Below the pieces are notes generated by a model, which saw nothing but the letters and a program-made list of their open reading frames with translations, did no database searches and was not told the origin of the DNA. Below are positions 8,225-15,604 of a DNA stretch of 15,712 bases, one piece after another. Source of the DNA: Elusimicrobiaceae bacterium (GTDB lineage Bacteria > Elusimicrobiota > Elusimicrobia > Elusimicrobiales > Elusimicrobiaceae); NCBI GenBank assembly GCA_024405075.1, contig JAKSPG010000013.1, forward strand, positions 1 to 15,712, read 5' to 3'. Position numbers and translations under genes: made by a program. Every line of letters starts with the position of its first letter. Position 1 is the stretch's first letter.

Positions 8225-10123
8225 ATGAAAAAGAAAAGACTTCACGGTTTGTTTTTCAATGCGGTTTTGGCACTAACGCTGATTTCGCTGGTTCCGTTTG
8301 TTTTTATCGGTATTCACCTCACGCGCGTGAACAGCCGCATTTTGCAGCATGAAATTTTTCAAAAGCAGCAAATTGTAGCAGGGCGTTTGGCTTCTGTCGT
8401 GCAATCGTATCTTACCCATACTTCGCAGTATTTTTCCGTATTTATTGATTTACATACTGACTTTGGTGGTCACGCCTTTTTAAATAAACAAGATCTGGAA
8501 TATTTACGTGGCAAAGATCCGGCCGTTACATATTTATCCGCGTTAAATAATGAGGGCCAGGAAATATTTTCTTCCGGCAATTTGGCTGCTACACAGGGAT
8601 ATAGCTCCCTCATCCCTGCCATGTTGAACACCTGCGTAACGCGGCAGGAAAATTTCTTAGGACAAGTCTATTTTGTACCAGGCCGCGGTTGGTTTATCCC
8701 GCTGGCATTTCCAATTTATGATTCGTTAGAGGACCGCCACTCTGTTTCCGGTATGTTAGTGGCGGAATTAGGGCTGGCGGAACTGGGGCGTTTACTGGCG
8801 CAAACGTATCCGTTAGAAATGGAAGCGTTTGTGGCCGGGCCGGATAATCAAGTTGTTAGTTACAACGGAGCTCCTGCCGGCATGGCGGACACGGCTTCGC
8901 CGGATTTGCGGCAATCGGTGCGGGAGTTACAACAACAGTTGGGTGGCAAACCGGTGGGAGAGGTTATCGCTTCCAACAAACGCAAATGGCTGGCCGCCGT
9001 GGCCGATTTGGCGTTACCGGGTTGGAAGGTATATGTAGCGCAACCCTCCAACATTACGTCTAAATTAGTATTTGAAAGTACGCTCCATTCGGTCTGGGAC
9101 GTGTTACGTATCTTGCTGATTATGTTCCTGTTTATTTTAGGGGTAAGCTACTGGGTGATCGTTCCTATCACGCGTCCGTTGGAACGCTTGCGTAAAGCCG
9201 CTTTGCTCCTGCGGGAGAGTGACGTTATCATCCGCCGTAGCGATGTGGATATTCCCAACAACGAAATCGGCGATTTGGCCGAAGTGTTTGTGGAAATGGC
9301 TGAGGTGCTTCACTACCGGCGCGAGGAATTACTGCGTGCCCAGCGGCAGCTGGCGCACGCCAACCAAGATTTGGAAAAACGCGTGGAAGAACGTACCTAC
9401 GCGCTCAAAGAAGCTTCTGCAAAACTGGTGCAAAAAGAACGGTTAGCCGCCATTGGACAAATGGCATCTATTATCAGCCACGAGATCCGCAACCCGCTGG
9501 CCGTGATTACCAACGCGGCGCGTTTAATTAAAATTTGTGTGCAATCGCCCGAGCCGCGCGTCGTCAAACAATTCAGCATCATTGAAGAAGAAGTTAAGCA
9601 GGCTAATAATATCATCAGCGAAGTGCTCGGCTACGCCCGAACACGGGATTTGATTTTAAGCGTCACGGAAGTCAACAGCTATGTGCATGATATTTTAGCG
9701 ACGTATCCGTTTGCCAGTACCGTTAAAATAAAAGAGAATTTGTCAGCCGAATCGGTTCGTGTTAAAATAGATGTAGAAGAAATCAAACAAGCGATCCGCA
9801 ACCTGATTTCCAACGCGGTAGAGGCCATGCAACAAAAAGGTACCTTGACGGTCGGCGTACAGGTAGGGCGGCGTGCTGTGTGTATTTCTATCGCAGATAC
9901 CGGCCCCGGCATTTCCTCGGAAATCCGCCACAAGATATTTTCGCCGTTCTTTACTACTAAGGCGCGTGGTACGGGGCTGGGGCTGGCCGTAGTGGGCAAA
10001 GCCATTAGCCGCCACCACGGGAAGATATACATTGCCAGCAAACCTGGCGAGGGAACTTGTTTTAAAATTTATTTAAGGATATACCGAAGACCCGGAGATA
10101 CAAGCTATGGAACAACCTGTTAA
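8225..10123 (+). CDS. Membrane sensor histidine kinase (Cache-like sensor, HAMP, HisKA, HATPase)
   Basis: A 632-residue kinase. A membrane helix at 11-31 and another at 292-314 bracket a ~260-residue extracytoplasmic domain with the look of a double Cache sensor (LSALNNEGQEIFSSG, then FVAGPDNQVVSYN). A HAMP domain follows (about 312-365; P314/P318, NEIGD at 346-350), then a coiled coil at 363-405. HisKA has the phosphoacceptor His419 in SHEIRNPLAV. The ATPase domain has the N box NLISNAVEAM (526-535), G1 DTGPGIS (558-564), an F box at SPFFTTKARG (573-582) and G2 GTGLGLAVVG (582-591). All catalytic motifs are intact. The likely partners are the receiver of the next gene, which overlaps by 17 bases, and the NarL-type regulator after that. 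The signal is unknown. The ribosome site before the ATG is weak. Confidence 0.93.
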   Translation: MKKKRLHGLFFNAVLALTLISLVPFVFIGIHLTRVNSRILQHEIFQKQQIVAGRLASVVQSYLTHTSQYFSVFIDLHTDFGGHAFLNKQDLEYLRGKDPAVTYLSALNNEGQEIFSSGNLAATQGYSSLIPAMLNTCVTRQENFLGQVYFVPGRGWFIPLAFPIYDSLEDRHSVSGMLVAELGLAELGRLLAQTYPLEMEAFVAGPDNQVVSYNGAPAGMADTASPDLRQSVRELQQQLGGKPVGEVIASNKRKWLAAVADLALPGWKVYVAQPSNITSKLVFESTLHSVWDVLRILLIMFLFILGVSYWVIVPITRPLERLRKAALLLRESDVIIRRSDVDIPNNEIGDLAEVFVEMAEVLHYRREELLRAQRQLAHANQDLEKRVEERTYALKEASAKLVQKERLAAIGQMASIISHEIRNPLAVITNAARLIKICVQSPEPRVVKQFSIIEEEVKQANNIISEVLGYARTRDLILSVTEVNSYVHDILATYPFASTVKIKENLSAESVRVKIDVEEIKQAIRNLISNAVEAMQQKGTLTVGVQVGRRAVCISIADTGPGISSEIRHKIFSPFFTTKARGTGLGLAVVGKAISRHHGKIYIASKPGEGTCFKIYLRIYRRPGDTSYGTTC

Positions 10124-11228
10124 AATTCTAGTTGTAGACGATGATAATAACCTGCGCGAGACGTTGGTAGACTTGTTGGAAATTGAAGGCTATAAAGTCT
10201 ATCAAGCAGCTACGTCGGCAGAGTGCTTGGAAATTTGTGCCAGCACGTTTTTTAACATCATTTTAATGGATTACAACCTGCCCGGCGAAAACGGCATGGA
10301 ACTAATCCGCAAGATTCGCTCGTTTAACAAAGATTCCCAAATCATTATGATTACGGCTTACGCTTCGCTCAATGCTATCATGGAAGCCATGCAAGAGTCT
10401 GTATACGACTTTTTAACTAAACCTGTTGATTTTGATTATCTCAAACGTACCATTAACCGTGCGTTGGATAAATACTTCCTGGAAGAAGGTAACAAAAAAT
10501 TACTGGCCCAGCTTAAAACCCGCAACGAGGAGTTGGACCGGCTTAATAACATGAAATCTAAATTCTTTTCCATAGTGTCGCACGATTTATCCAACTCGCT
10601 GATGACGCTTAAAATGAGTTTTGACATGTTACGCAAAAAACTCACACTAGATAAAGAACAGCAAAAGAAAACCATGTTTATGGAAGAGTCTATTGGCCAG
10701 ATTGAGCACTTAATTAAGGACTTGGTAGACTGGGCTGCTATTGAAAAAGGCAAACTGCGTATTGAAAAAACCCGTTTTGAACTTTCCGGTAGTTTAAAGA
10801 AAACGGCCGAAATTTTCAAGGCCAAATCACTCAAACGTAACATTACGCTTACGTACGAAAGTTGCGGCGAAGTCCCTGTATTTGCCGACGAAAAACGCAT
10901 CCGACAAGTGATTTCCAACCTGCTGGAAAATGCCGTTCGTCATACGCCGGATAACGGCTCTATTGAAATTGTTGTTAGCAAAATAGATGAAAAAAATGCT
11001 AAAGTGTCGGTAACGGATTCCGGGGACGGTATTGCTCCGGAACAGGCACCGATGCTGTTTACCAGTTTTATCCAGGTGGGTGCCAAGGAGCGCGTAGGCC
11101 GGCTGGGGCTGGGGTTGTCCATCGCTAGGGACATTGTGATCAACCACGGCGGGCGAATTTGGGCTCACAGCGAAGGCCTGGGCAAAGGGGCTACGTTTAA
11201 TTTTACGTTACCCATAGCAAATGCTTAA
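10107..11228 (+). CDS. Soluble receiver-histidine kinase (REC-HisKA-HATPase)
   Basis: A 373-residue protein with no membrane helix. An N-terminal receiver domain (5-122) has the acidic pocket DDD at 11-13, phosphoacceptor Asp55 in ILMDYNLPG, Thr83 and Lys105 (TKP). A linker coiled coil (about 123-150) leads to HisKA with His159 in SHDLSNSLM, and an ATPase domain with N box NLLENAVRHTP (271-281), G1 DSGDGIA (304-310) and G2 GRLGLGLSIA (331-340). All key residues are present. The REC-first layout means its kinase activity can be controlled by phosphorylation from another kinase, most simply the membrane kinase whose gene end it overlaps (10107-10123). The ATG has GGAG at 10094-10097. It probably feeds the response regulator next door; the direction of phosphoflow is inference. 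Confidence 0.92.
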   Translation: MEQPVKILVVDDDNNLRETLVDLLEIEGYKVYQAATSAECLEICASTFFNIILMDYNLPGENGMELIRKIRSFNKDSQIIMITAYASLNAIMEAMQESVYDFLTKPVDFDYLKRTINRALDKYFLEEGNKKLLAQLKTRNEELDRLNNMKSKFFSIVSHDLSNSLMTLKMSFDMLRKKLTLDKEQQKKTMFMEESIGQIEHLIKDLVDWAAIEKGKLRIEKTRFELSGSLKKTAEIFKAKSLKRNITLTYESCGEVPVFADEKRIRQVISNLLENAVRHTPDNGSIEIVVSKIDEKNAKVSVTDSGDGIAPEQAPMLFTSFIQVGAKERVGRLGLGLSIARDIVINHGGRIWAHSEGLGKGATFNFTLPIANA

Positions 11229-11253
11229 TTTTAAAAAACCAACGGAGTAGAAC

Positions 11254-11940
11254 ATGACCAAGAAAAAAGTAACCGTATTGATCGCAGATGACCAAACGCT
11301 TTTTCGCGAAGGGATTAAGGATGTCCTTTCCGGTGAGCGGTGGTTGGACGTAGTGGGCGAAGCGGCTGACGGCATTGAAGCCGTTGCCAAGGCCAAAAAG
11401 CTAAAACCCGATGTGGTACTTATGGACATCAAACTGCCCAAGTTGGACGGTATCAACGCCACGCGCCAAATCCGCGAAGCGTGCCCGAACGTGAATGTGC
11501 TCATGTTATCCAGCTTTGAGGACGAAGCTCACGTGCTGGATGCCATTCAAGCGGGTGCAAACGGCTACCTGTCCAAAATGCTTCCGGCGGCAGAGTTGGT
11601 AAATTCCATTAAAACTTTCACCAACGAAGGGTTGATGATTCCTCAGCAACTTATGGGTAAATTGTTGCACGGCATTCGCAAAATGGGCGACACCGGGCTT
11701 CCTACCCAATCTACGCTGACCAAAATGGAAATTAAAGTAATGGATTATTTGGGCCGCGGCTTAAGCAATAAGGAATTAGCCAAAGAGTTGGGCTGCAGCG
11801 TAAAAACCATTAAGAACCACTTAAACAGTGCTTTCCATAAGCTGGGCGTAAGCAGCCGCACCGAAGCCGTGGTAAAAGCCATTGAAAAAGGGTTGATTTC
11901 TTCCGAGGGGAACGTTATCCTGGAAGAAGACGAGGAATAA
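11254..11940 (+). CDS. NarL/LuxR-family response regulator
   Basis: A 228-residue two-domain regulator. The receiver (5-125) has Asp12/Asp13, phosphoacceptor Asp58 in VVLMDIKLP, a Ser-Ser pair at 86-87 at the Thr/Ser switch position and Lys108. The C-terminal HTH of the LuxR/GerE type spans about 152-214: LTKMEIKVMDYLGRGLSNKE, then the recognition helix SVKTIKNHLNSAFHKLG. It ends in an acidic tail (EEDEE). On phosphorylation such proteins dimerise and bind inverted repeats at promoters. Its likely kinases are the two genes upstream. The pilin-like gene starts three bases after its stop, and the pilin ribosome site lies inside its last codons, so the regulator and pilins are cotranscribed. ACGGAG precedes its ATG. 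Confidence 0.93.
   Translation: MTKKKVTVLIADDQTLFREGIKDVLSGERWLDVVGEAADGIEAVAKAKKLKPDVVLMDIKLPKLDGINATRQIREACPNVNVLMLSSFEDEAHVLDAIQAGANGYLSKMLPAAELVNSIKTFTNEGLMIPQQLMGKLLHGIRKMGDTGLPTQSTLTKMEIKVMDYLGRGLSNKELAKELGCSVKTIKNHLNSAFHKLGVSSRTEAVVKAIEKGLISSEGNVILEEDEE
11932..11936 (+). promoter_or_regulatory. Ribosome binding site supporting the TTG start at 11944
   Basis: GAGGA lies in the last codons of the response regulator gene, 7 bases before TTG at 11944-11946. The stop TAA of the regulator is in the same frame, so the downstream pilin gene cannot begin earlier, and no ATG occurs before its membrane segment. Confidence 0.6.
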
Positions 11941-11943
11941 ACC

Positions 11944-12114
11944 TTGCACAATCAAACGCCACTAGCCCTGCACAGCTCCAAAGGCCAAGCGACTGTGGAG
12001 TATATTCTTATGCTTTCCGCAATCGTGGTAGTGTTGTCGGCTTTTTTAACGGCGTTTCACACCGATATTGTGCGTTTTTTGTTTACGTTTGTCGGGCAGT
12101 TGTTAACCAGCTAA
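11944..12114 (+). CDS. Flp-like prepilin, 56 residues, TTG start
   Basis: This small gene starts with TTG, reads 56 codons to TAA, and is easily missed by ATG-based calling. The leader has one basic residue and ends SSKG; the motif G|QATVEY at 14-20 is the Tad-type prepilin peptidase site, with Glu at +5 followed by Tyr as in Flp pilins. A hydrophobic segment follows immediately (21-37), then a short amphipathic tail ending QLLTS. The mature product would be 42 residues, in the Flp size range. It could be the main Flp pilin or a minor TadE/F-type pseudopilin; the Glu-Tyr pair and small size favour Flp. It sits 3 bases after the response regulator and 4 bases before the TadG-like gene, in the same operon. 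Confidence 0.8.
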   Translation: MHNQTPLALHSSKGQATVEYILMLSAIVVVLSAFLTAFHTDIVRFLFTFVGQLLTS

Positions 12115-12118
12115 TTGT

Positions 12119-13264
12119 ATGAAAATACGGCGCATCGTTTCTTGTTTACAAAACAGCCGGGCACAGATTTTGATGCCCGCTGTTTTGCTTGCGCCTATTT
12201 TTGTTTTGGTTATTTACTTGCTGTTTGAAACGGCTAAAGTATCCATGACCAAAGTTCGCCAGCAGTTCGCGTTGGATAACGCCGCCTATTCCCAAGTTTC
12301 CGCTACCAGTACGTACCTAAACGCCATGGCTATGGTCAACGGGCCGCTGGCTTACCGCGTGATGCAAATTTATGCTACGGAAGAAGGATCTATTATCAAA
12401 CCCCGGACAAGTGCCACTGGGGATCACGCGCAAAACAGCACGGTGTTTGAACTGTTCTACCGTGGGGGTGGGGTCCCTTCTATCGGCCCGGAGTACGAAC
12501 ACGGTATTAACCCGCCGCCCAAGCCCGAGTCTAACGATTGGGGTCTTAAATATTACAGCGGGCCCGATTTGGATGAGGAAGGCGGTTCCCGCGCCGATTG
12601 GGAAAAAGAAACCCCCAAGCCGCCGGCTGATGATGAAGAAATCCCTGTGATGAGTAAATCCATGGTCAGCGATTACTATTTTTCGTCTAAAGATGAGCGG
12701 ACCTTGGCGGCTATCGTGCAGTATTTGGAAACATACGCCCGCATCGGCTCCATTTACAAATCACAGGATTATGTGTATAAAGAAGTGAGCAAAAATGCGT
12801 ACATGTTCCGCGAAGCATACTATTTAAACGTCAACGATTGCAAACGCTCGGAATGTGCGCGCGAAAGTGCCTCTAAACTACGCCAATTCTTGGATGTTAA
12901 AACGAAACCGTTTGAGTTGGAAAAAATCAAGTTTTACGTGTCCGAGTCGGATGTGGATCCTTCCGGATTTCACTCCGGCGGGACGATGAAATTGCCGTTT
13001 GTGTCCAGTCAGTTATTAAACGGGGAAAAACTTTTTCAGTTTGCGTATTTGGACCCGTCCAGCCGCGGCCGGATAAAGAATTTGTCGCGCGGCGTGTTAC
13101 TTAAACAGCCGTTTAAATTACCGCGCAACCATTTTAATATCAATTTGGAACAGAAGTATAAACCGTATGTGCGCAATCGGGTGGTACTCTCGTGCCCGCG
13201 CTCGGGCAATAACTGCGTGTGGCCCAACCCGTTGCCTAAATACGCTATTACGTTGGAGCCGTGA
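12119..13264 (+). CDS. TadG-like membrane-anchored pilus assembly protein
   Basis: A 381-residue protein. The N-terminus has basic residues, then SRAQILMPAVLLAP and a hydrophobic helix (about 17-37) followed by ETAKVSMTKVRQQFALDNAA, the pattern of TadG/TadE-like proteins, which have a short cytoplasmic leader, one helix and a helical continuation into the periplasm. There is no Glu at the prepilin +5 position, so processing is doubtful. The rest is periplasmic: a Pro/acid-rich, probably disordered stretch (about 129-178), then a folded region of unknown type with Cys241, Cys246, Cys359 and Cys366. It lies between two pilin-like genes. It has no clear ribosome site and starts 4 bases after the pilin stop, so coupling is likely. 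Identity as TadG rests on the N-terminal pattern and position. Confidence 0.72.
   Translation: MKIRRIVSCLQNSRAQILMPAVLLAPIFVLVIYLLFETAKVSMTKVRQQFALDNAAYSQVSATSTYLNAMAMVNGPLAYRVMQIYATEEGSIIKPRTSATGDHAQNSTVFELFYRGGGVPSIGPEYEHGINPPPKPESNDWGLKYYSGPDLDEEGGSRADWEKETPKPPADDEEIPVMSKSMVSDYYFSSKDERTLAAIVQYLETYARIGSIYKSQDYVYKEVSKNAYMFREAYYLNVNDCKRSECARESASKLRQFLDVKTKPFELEKIKFYVSESDVDPSGFHSGGTMKLPFVSSQLLNGEKLFQFAYLDPSSRGRIKNLSRGVLLKQPFKLPRNHFNINLEQKYKPYVRNRVVLSCPRSGNNCVWPNPLPKYAITLEP
13255..13258 (+). promoter_or_regulatory. Ribosome binding site deciding the ATG start at 13264
   Basis: GGAG lies 5 bases before ATG 13264 but only 2 before the alternative GTG at 13261. The ATG also shares one base with the TGA stop of the upstream gene (TGATG), typical of coupled translation. 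ATG 13264 is therefore preferred. Confidence 0.6.
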
Positions 13265-13809
13265 TGAAAACACATTTCTCTTTTTTGCGTTTTCGTAAAG
13301 GGCAAGCCACGACCGAAGTGGTATTGCTGTTCCCGTTCTTTGTTATTTTCATTTTGTTTATCATTAAAATTTTCGGTCTGTTGGTGCTTAGCCAAAAAAT
13401 GGAGATTGCCGGTTACTATGCCGCACGGCGTTTCCAGCTGCAATCGCATGAAACGGATTACTATCAACGCACGTGGGACAAGCGCTTTCTGGAAAAGGAT
13501 ATTCAAGAGAAAGTGGAAAATTACTTGGGATTTGATAACCCCGGCATGCGCAAATTTTTAAGTTTAAAAGAGTTGAAAATGGATATCAACCGCTCCGGTA
13601 CGTGGACGAAACTCGTCCTTACCGCGCGCACCAAAGCCCCGCGGATTCGCTTCCTGTGTAACTACAACAAAGACCTCGTTTGCGACCGCGATGCCAAATG
13701 CCTAAAAGGGTACGCATTCTTGTGCGAGACCGGTGGCGAGGTTTCCGTTATCAAGTACATGGGTCACAACGAACGCCCCGCACCGTATCAACGCCCCGAA
13801 GGGAAATAA
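13264..13809 (+). CDS. TadE-like pseudopilin with four cysteines
   Basis: The product is 181 residues from ATG 13264. A basic leader (MKTHFSFLRFRKG) ends in G13, followed by QATTEVVLLFPFFVIFILFI. This gives the Tad prepilin site G|QATTE with Glu at +5 and a long hydrophobic helix (about 18-43), as in TadE family pseudopilins. The periplasmic part (44-181) has an amphipathic helical region and then Cys132, Cys140, Cys146 and Cys154, an arrangement that could form two disulfides. TadE-type proteins are processed by the prepilin peptidase and are needed for Flp pilus formation. The gene overlaps the TadG-like stop by one base and is the last of its operon. The prepilin call is strong; the distinction between TadE and TadF is not secure. 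Confidence 0.85.
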   Translation: MKTHFSFLRFRKGQATTEVVLLFPFFVIFILFIIKIFGLLVLSQKMEIAGYYAARRFQLQSHETDYYQRTWDKRFLEKDIQEKVENYLGFDNPGMRKFLSLKELKMDINRSGTWTKLVLTARTKAPRIRFLCNYNKDLVCDRDAKCLKGYAFLCETGGEVSVIKYMGHNERPAPYQRPEGK

Positions 13810-13953
13810 GGGACGTGTGCCAATCTTTACGGTTTTTTATAGGCCAAAGGTTGCCGGGGCGTCAAACAAAATTTTCCCCTTTCTTCCCTTCTGTCAAATT
13901 AGCCTGAACCTGTTTGAATATCTCTCTTTATTTCCGGTTGCGGAAAACATAAG

Positions 13954-13979
13954 AAAACCCTATTGACAAATGGGGTTTT
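13954..13979. repeat. Inverted repeat enclosing the -35 box (possible terminator)
   Basis: AAAACCC (13954-13960) and GGGTTTT (13973-13979) are perfect inverted repeats around a 12-base loop that contains TTGACA. Read on the + strand it ends in a run of T, so it could serve as a weak terminator for the TadE operon; as DNA it could also be an operator. The stem is AT-rich with only three G-C pairs, so either role is uncertain. Confidence 0.4.
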
Positions 13980-13991
13980 TCTACCTATACT
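13963..13991 (+). promoter_or_regulatory. Near-consensus sigma70 promoter for the 14085 gene
   Basis: TTGACA at 13963-13968 is a perfect -35 box. TATACT at 13986-13991 matches the -10 consensus at five of six positions. The spacer is exactly 17 bases. Transcription would start near 13998, giving a leader of about 87 bases before the ATG at 14085. This is the only clear housekeeping promoter seen in the window. The rest of the 13810-14084 gap upstream of it (13810-13953) shows a small hairpin (TTTCCG/CGGAAA at 13931-13946) and nothing else I can name. Confidence 0.8.
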
Positions 13992-14013
13992 TTAGTAAGG
14001 TGTAGTATGTTTA

Positions 14014-14055
14014 ACTCTGTGCTTGAGTGCCCATAAAGGGCGGGTCGGCAAGAGT
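14014..14055 (+). other. Candidate structured 5' leader RNA
   Basis: The leader can form an outer stem ACTCT-g-TGC (14014-14022) with GCAAGAGT (14048-14055), eight pairs with one bulged G. It encloses a perfect hairpin GCCC-ATAAA-GGGC (14029-14041). It lies between the promoter and the ribosome site GAGGG (14076-14080), which it does not cover. I do not recognise a known riboswitch class. It may be an RNA stability or regulatory element, or chance. Confidence 0.3.
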
Positions 14056-14084
14056 GATTTTTATTATGATGTAACGAGGGCTTT

Positions 14085-15584
14085 ATGTTTAAACTTAAAC
14101 CGGGAAATGTATTTCAAAAACTGAACACCATGGACCGCAAACAAGCGTACACTTGGGGAGCGGTGGTGATTGTAGTTTTCATCGCGTTAATCACGCTGGC
14201 TTCTTTTTTGGGCAAAGCAGACGATGACTCCTTTGACGGTCTAAATGCGCGCGGGTACGATTTAGCCCAAATGCCGTTTGTCAACGATGAAGCCGAGGCT
14301 TATCTGTTGGCCAGTAAATACCCGGATATGCAAGGTAACGGTGCTACCGTATTGTATTCGGCGGCAGAGCGCGAAGCACGCGAAGAAGCCGATGCCTCAA
14401 CTAATTCTGCTGCTTCCGGCAATGAAGATGAGGACACTCTGCCTGCTTTTTCCCGCTATCAGAAGAAAGATTCCGCTGATGGGAGCGGCAACATGCGTTC
14501 GCGCCGCGGCGGCTCAAGCGGGCAAGGGGCGGGAGCCGGTGGCGGTACGGCGGTCGGTAAATTGGGCGCGGCCAATATGGGGCGCGTGAGCGGTAGCGGA
14601 GTAGGTGGTAGTTGGGGGGCACCGCGCGGTGATTTTTCGCCTTACAAAAGCCAGGAAAAGGGTAAAGAAATTCCGGCTCAACTCAAAAATCAAGATGCCC
14701 GCAAAGCACTTTATCAATTTGCGCGCGGTAGTCAGGCCGCGGCCGGGCTTAAAGACGGCAAAGGCGGTAACGCCCGCAAGGCACTCATGGGCGGCAACAT
14801 CCAGGGTAGTGAAGCATTTAGCGATAAAGGTGTAGACCTGAGTAAGTTGGGTGGTCTGGCGTTGGATACAAACGCGCCGACCTCCTCGGCCGATTTGAGC
14901 AATTTAGCTAAAGACGTATCCGATGCGGCCAACAAAGCGGAAAATAAAAATAAAGAAGATAACAAAACGTTGTGGGATAAACTCAAGGAGCAACTGTTAA
15001 CGAGTTTGGTAAATATTGGCACGCAAGCGATCGGTAAAATGGTGGACAACGGTATTGACCGTATGTTTGCTTCCATAAGTGCTTCCGGGGACAGAAGTGC
15101 TGCCACCAGCGACATGACGCAGTCCTTAATCGGTCTTCAAAATGTTGGTGATGCCACAGATGCTCAACAGCAGGCGATGAGTGATTTAGGGATAGATGTG
15201 GGGCGCTGTGGAAACATGAGCTTTGCCGCCTGTGTCAAAGATCAAAAACCGTCGTGGTATAACGAGGATAGAATGAAAGTTGCGACTCGCGACTCGGATG
15301 ACGGAGCTGGGATGAATTCGGGTTTTTCAGACCCTGGAAAAGCTCAAAATGCTATGAATAAATACATTCGGCAGAATGTCCCATCCTTTACGGTGGGAAC
15401 GGATGATGACGGTAATTTTATTACGCGTCAGACAACGTACCGAAATTCATTTGCCCAAGCGCTCAATAACGGTAGTGGGATGCATATCAATACGGGTGGA
15501 AATTCAAGCGGTAACTGTAACAATGGATATCATCCGGTGTATAATTCTGACGGCTCATTTAACAAGTGCGAAAAAAATTCGTAA
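14085..15584 (+). CDS. Membrane-anchored Gly/Ser-rich protein of unknown function
   Basis: A 499-residue protein I do not recognise. A short basic N-terminus is followed by one membrane helix (about 24-42), giving a signal-anchor. The rest would be in the periplasm or outside the cell. In order: an acidic, Ala-rich region (45-120); a Gly/Ser/Arg-rich low-complexity stretch (about 132-182); a Lys/Ala/Gly-rich region; a helical, charged segment likely to form a coiled coil (about 268-302) followed by an amphipathic helix; and a C-terminal part rich in Asp, Asn, Gly and Ser with the only four cysteines (375, 383, 478, 495). It has its own strong promoter, 275 bases after the TadE-like gene, and GAGGG before the ATG. 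Its position suggests a pilus or surface-associated component, but no domain proves it. Confidence 0.8.
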   Translation: MFKLKPGNVFQKLNTMDRKQAYTWGAVVIVVFIALITLASFLGKADDDSFDGLNARGYDLAQMPFVNDEAEAYLLASKYPDMQGNGATVLYSAAEREAREEADASTNSAASGNEDEDTLPAFSRYQKKDSADGSGNMRSRRGGSSGQGAGAGGGTAVGKLGAANMGRVSGSGVGGSWGAPRGDFSPYKSQEKGKEIPAQLKNQDARKALYQFARGSQAAAGLKDGKGGNARKALMGGNIQGSEAFSDKGVDLSKLGGLALDTNAPTSSADLSNLAKDVSDAANKAENKNKEDNKTLWDKLKEQLLTSLVNIGTQAIGKMVDNGIDRMFASISASGDRSAATSDMTQSLIGLQNVGDATDAQQQAMSDLGIDVGRCGNMSFAACVKDQKPSWYNEDRMKVATRDSDDGAGMNSGFSDPGKAQNAMNKYIRQNVPSFTVGTDDDGNFITRQTTYRNSFAQALNNGSGMHINTGGNSSGNCNNGYHPVYNSDGSFNKCEKNS

Positions 15585-15604
15585 ATTTTTAACGGAGGGT
15601 TTTT

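Noticed and set aside
13261..13263. GTG start for the TadE-like gene, one codon upstream of the chosen ATG
   Set aside because: It lies only 2 bases from the GGAG ribosome site, while the ATG has a better 5-base spacing and a stop/start overlap.
13931..13946. Perfect 6-base hairpin TTTCCG-GTTG-CGGAAA
   Set aside because: It is short and not followed by a T run, so a terminator role is not supported; it is mentioned only as a possible structure in the gap.
13733..13966. 77-codon + strand frame covering the end of the TadE-like gene and the intergenic stretch
   Set aside because: More than a quarter overlaps a better gene in another frame, the start has no ribosome site, and the product lacks any pattern.
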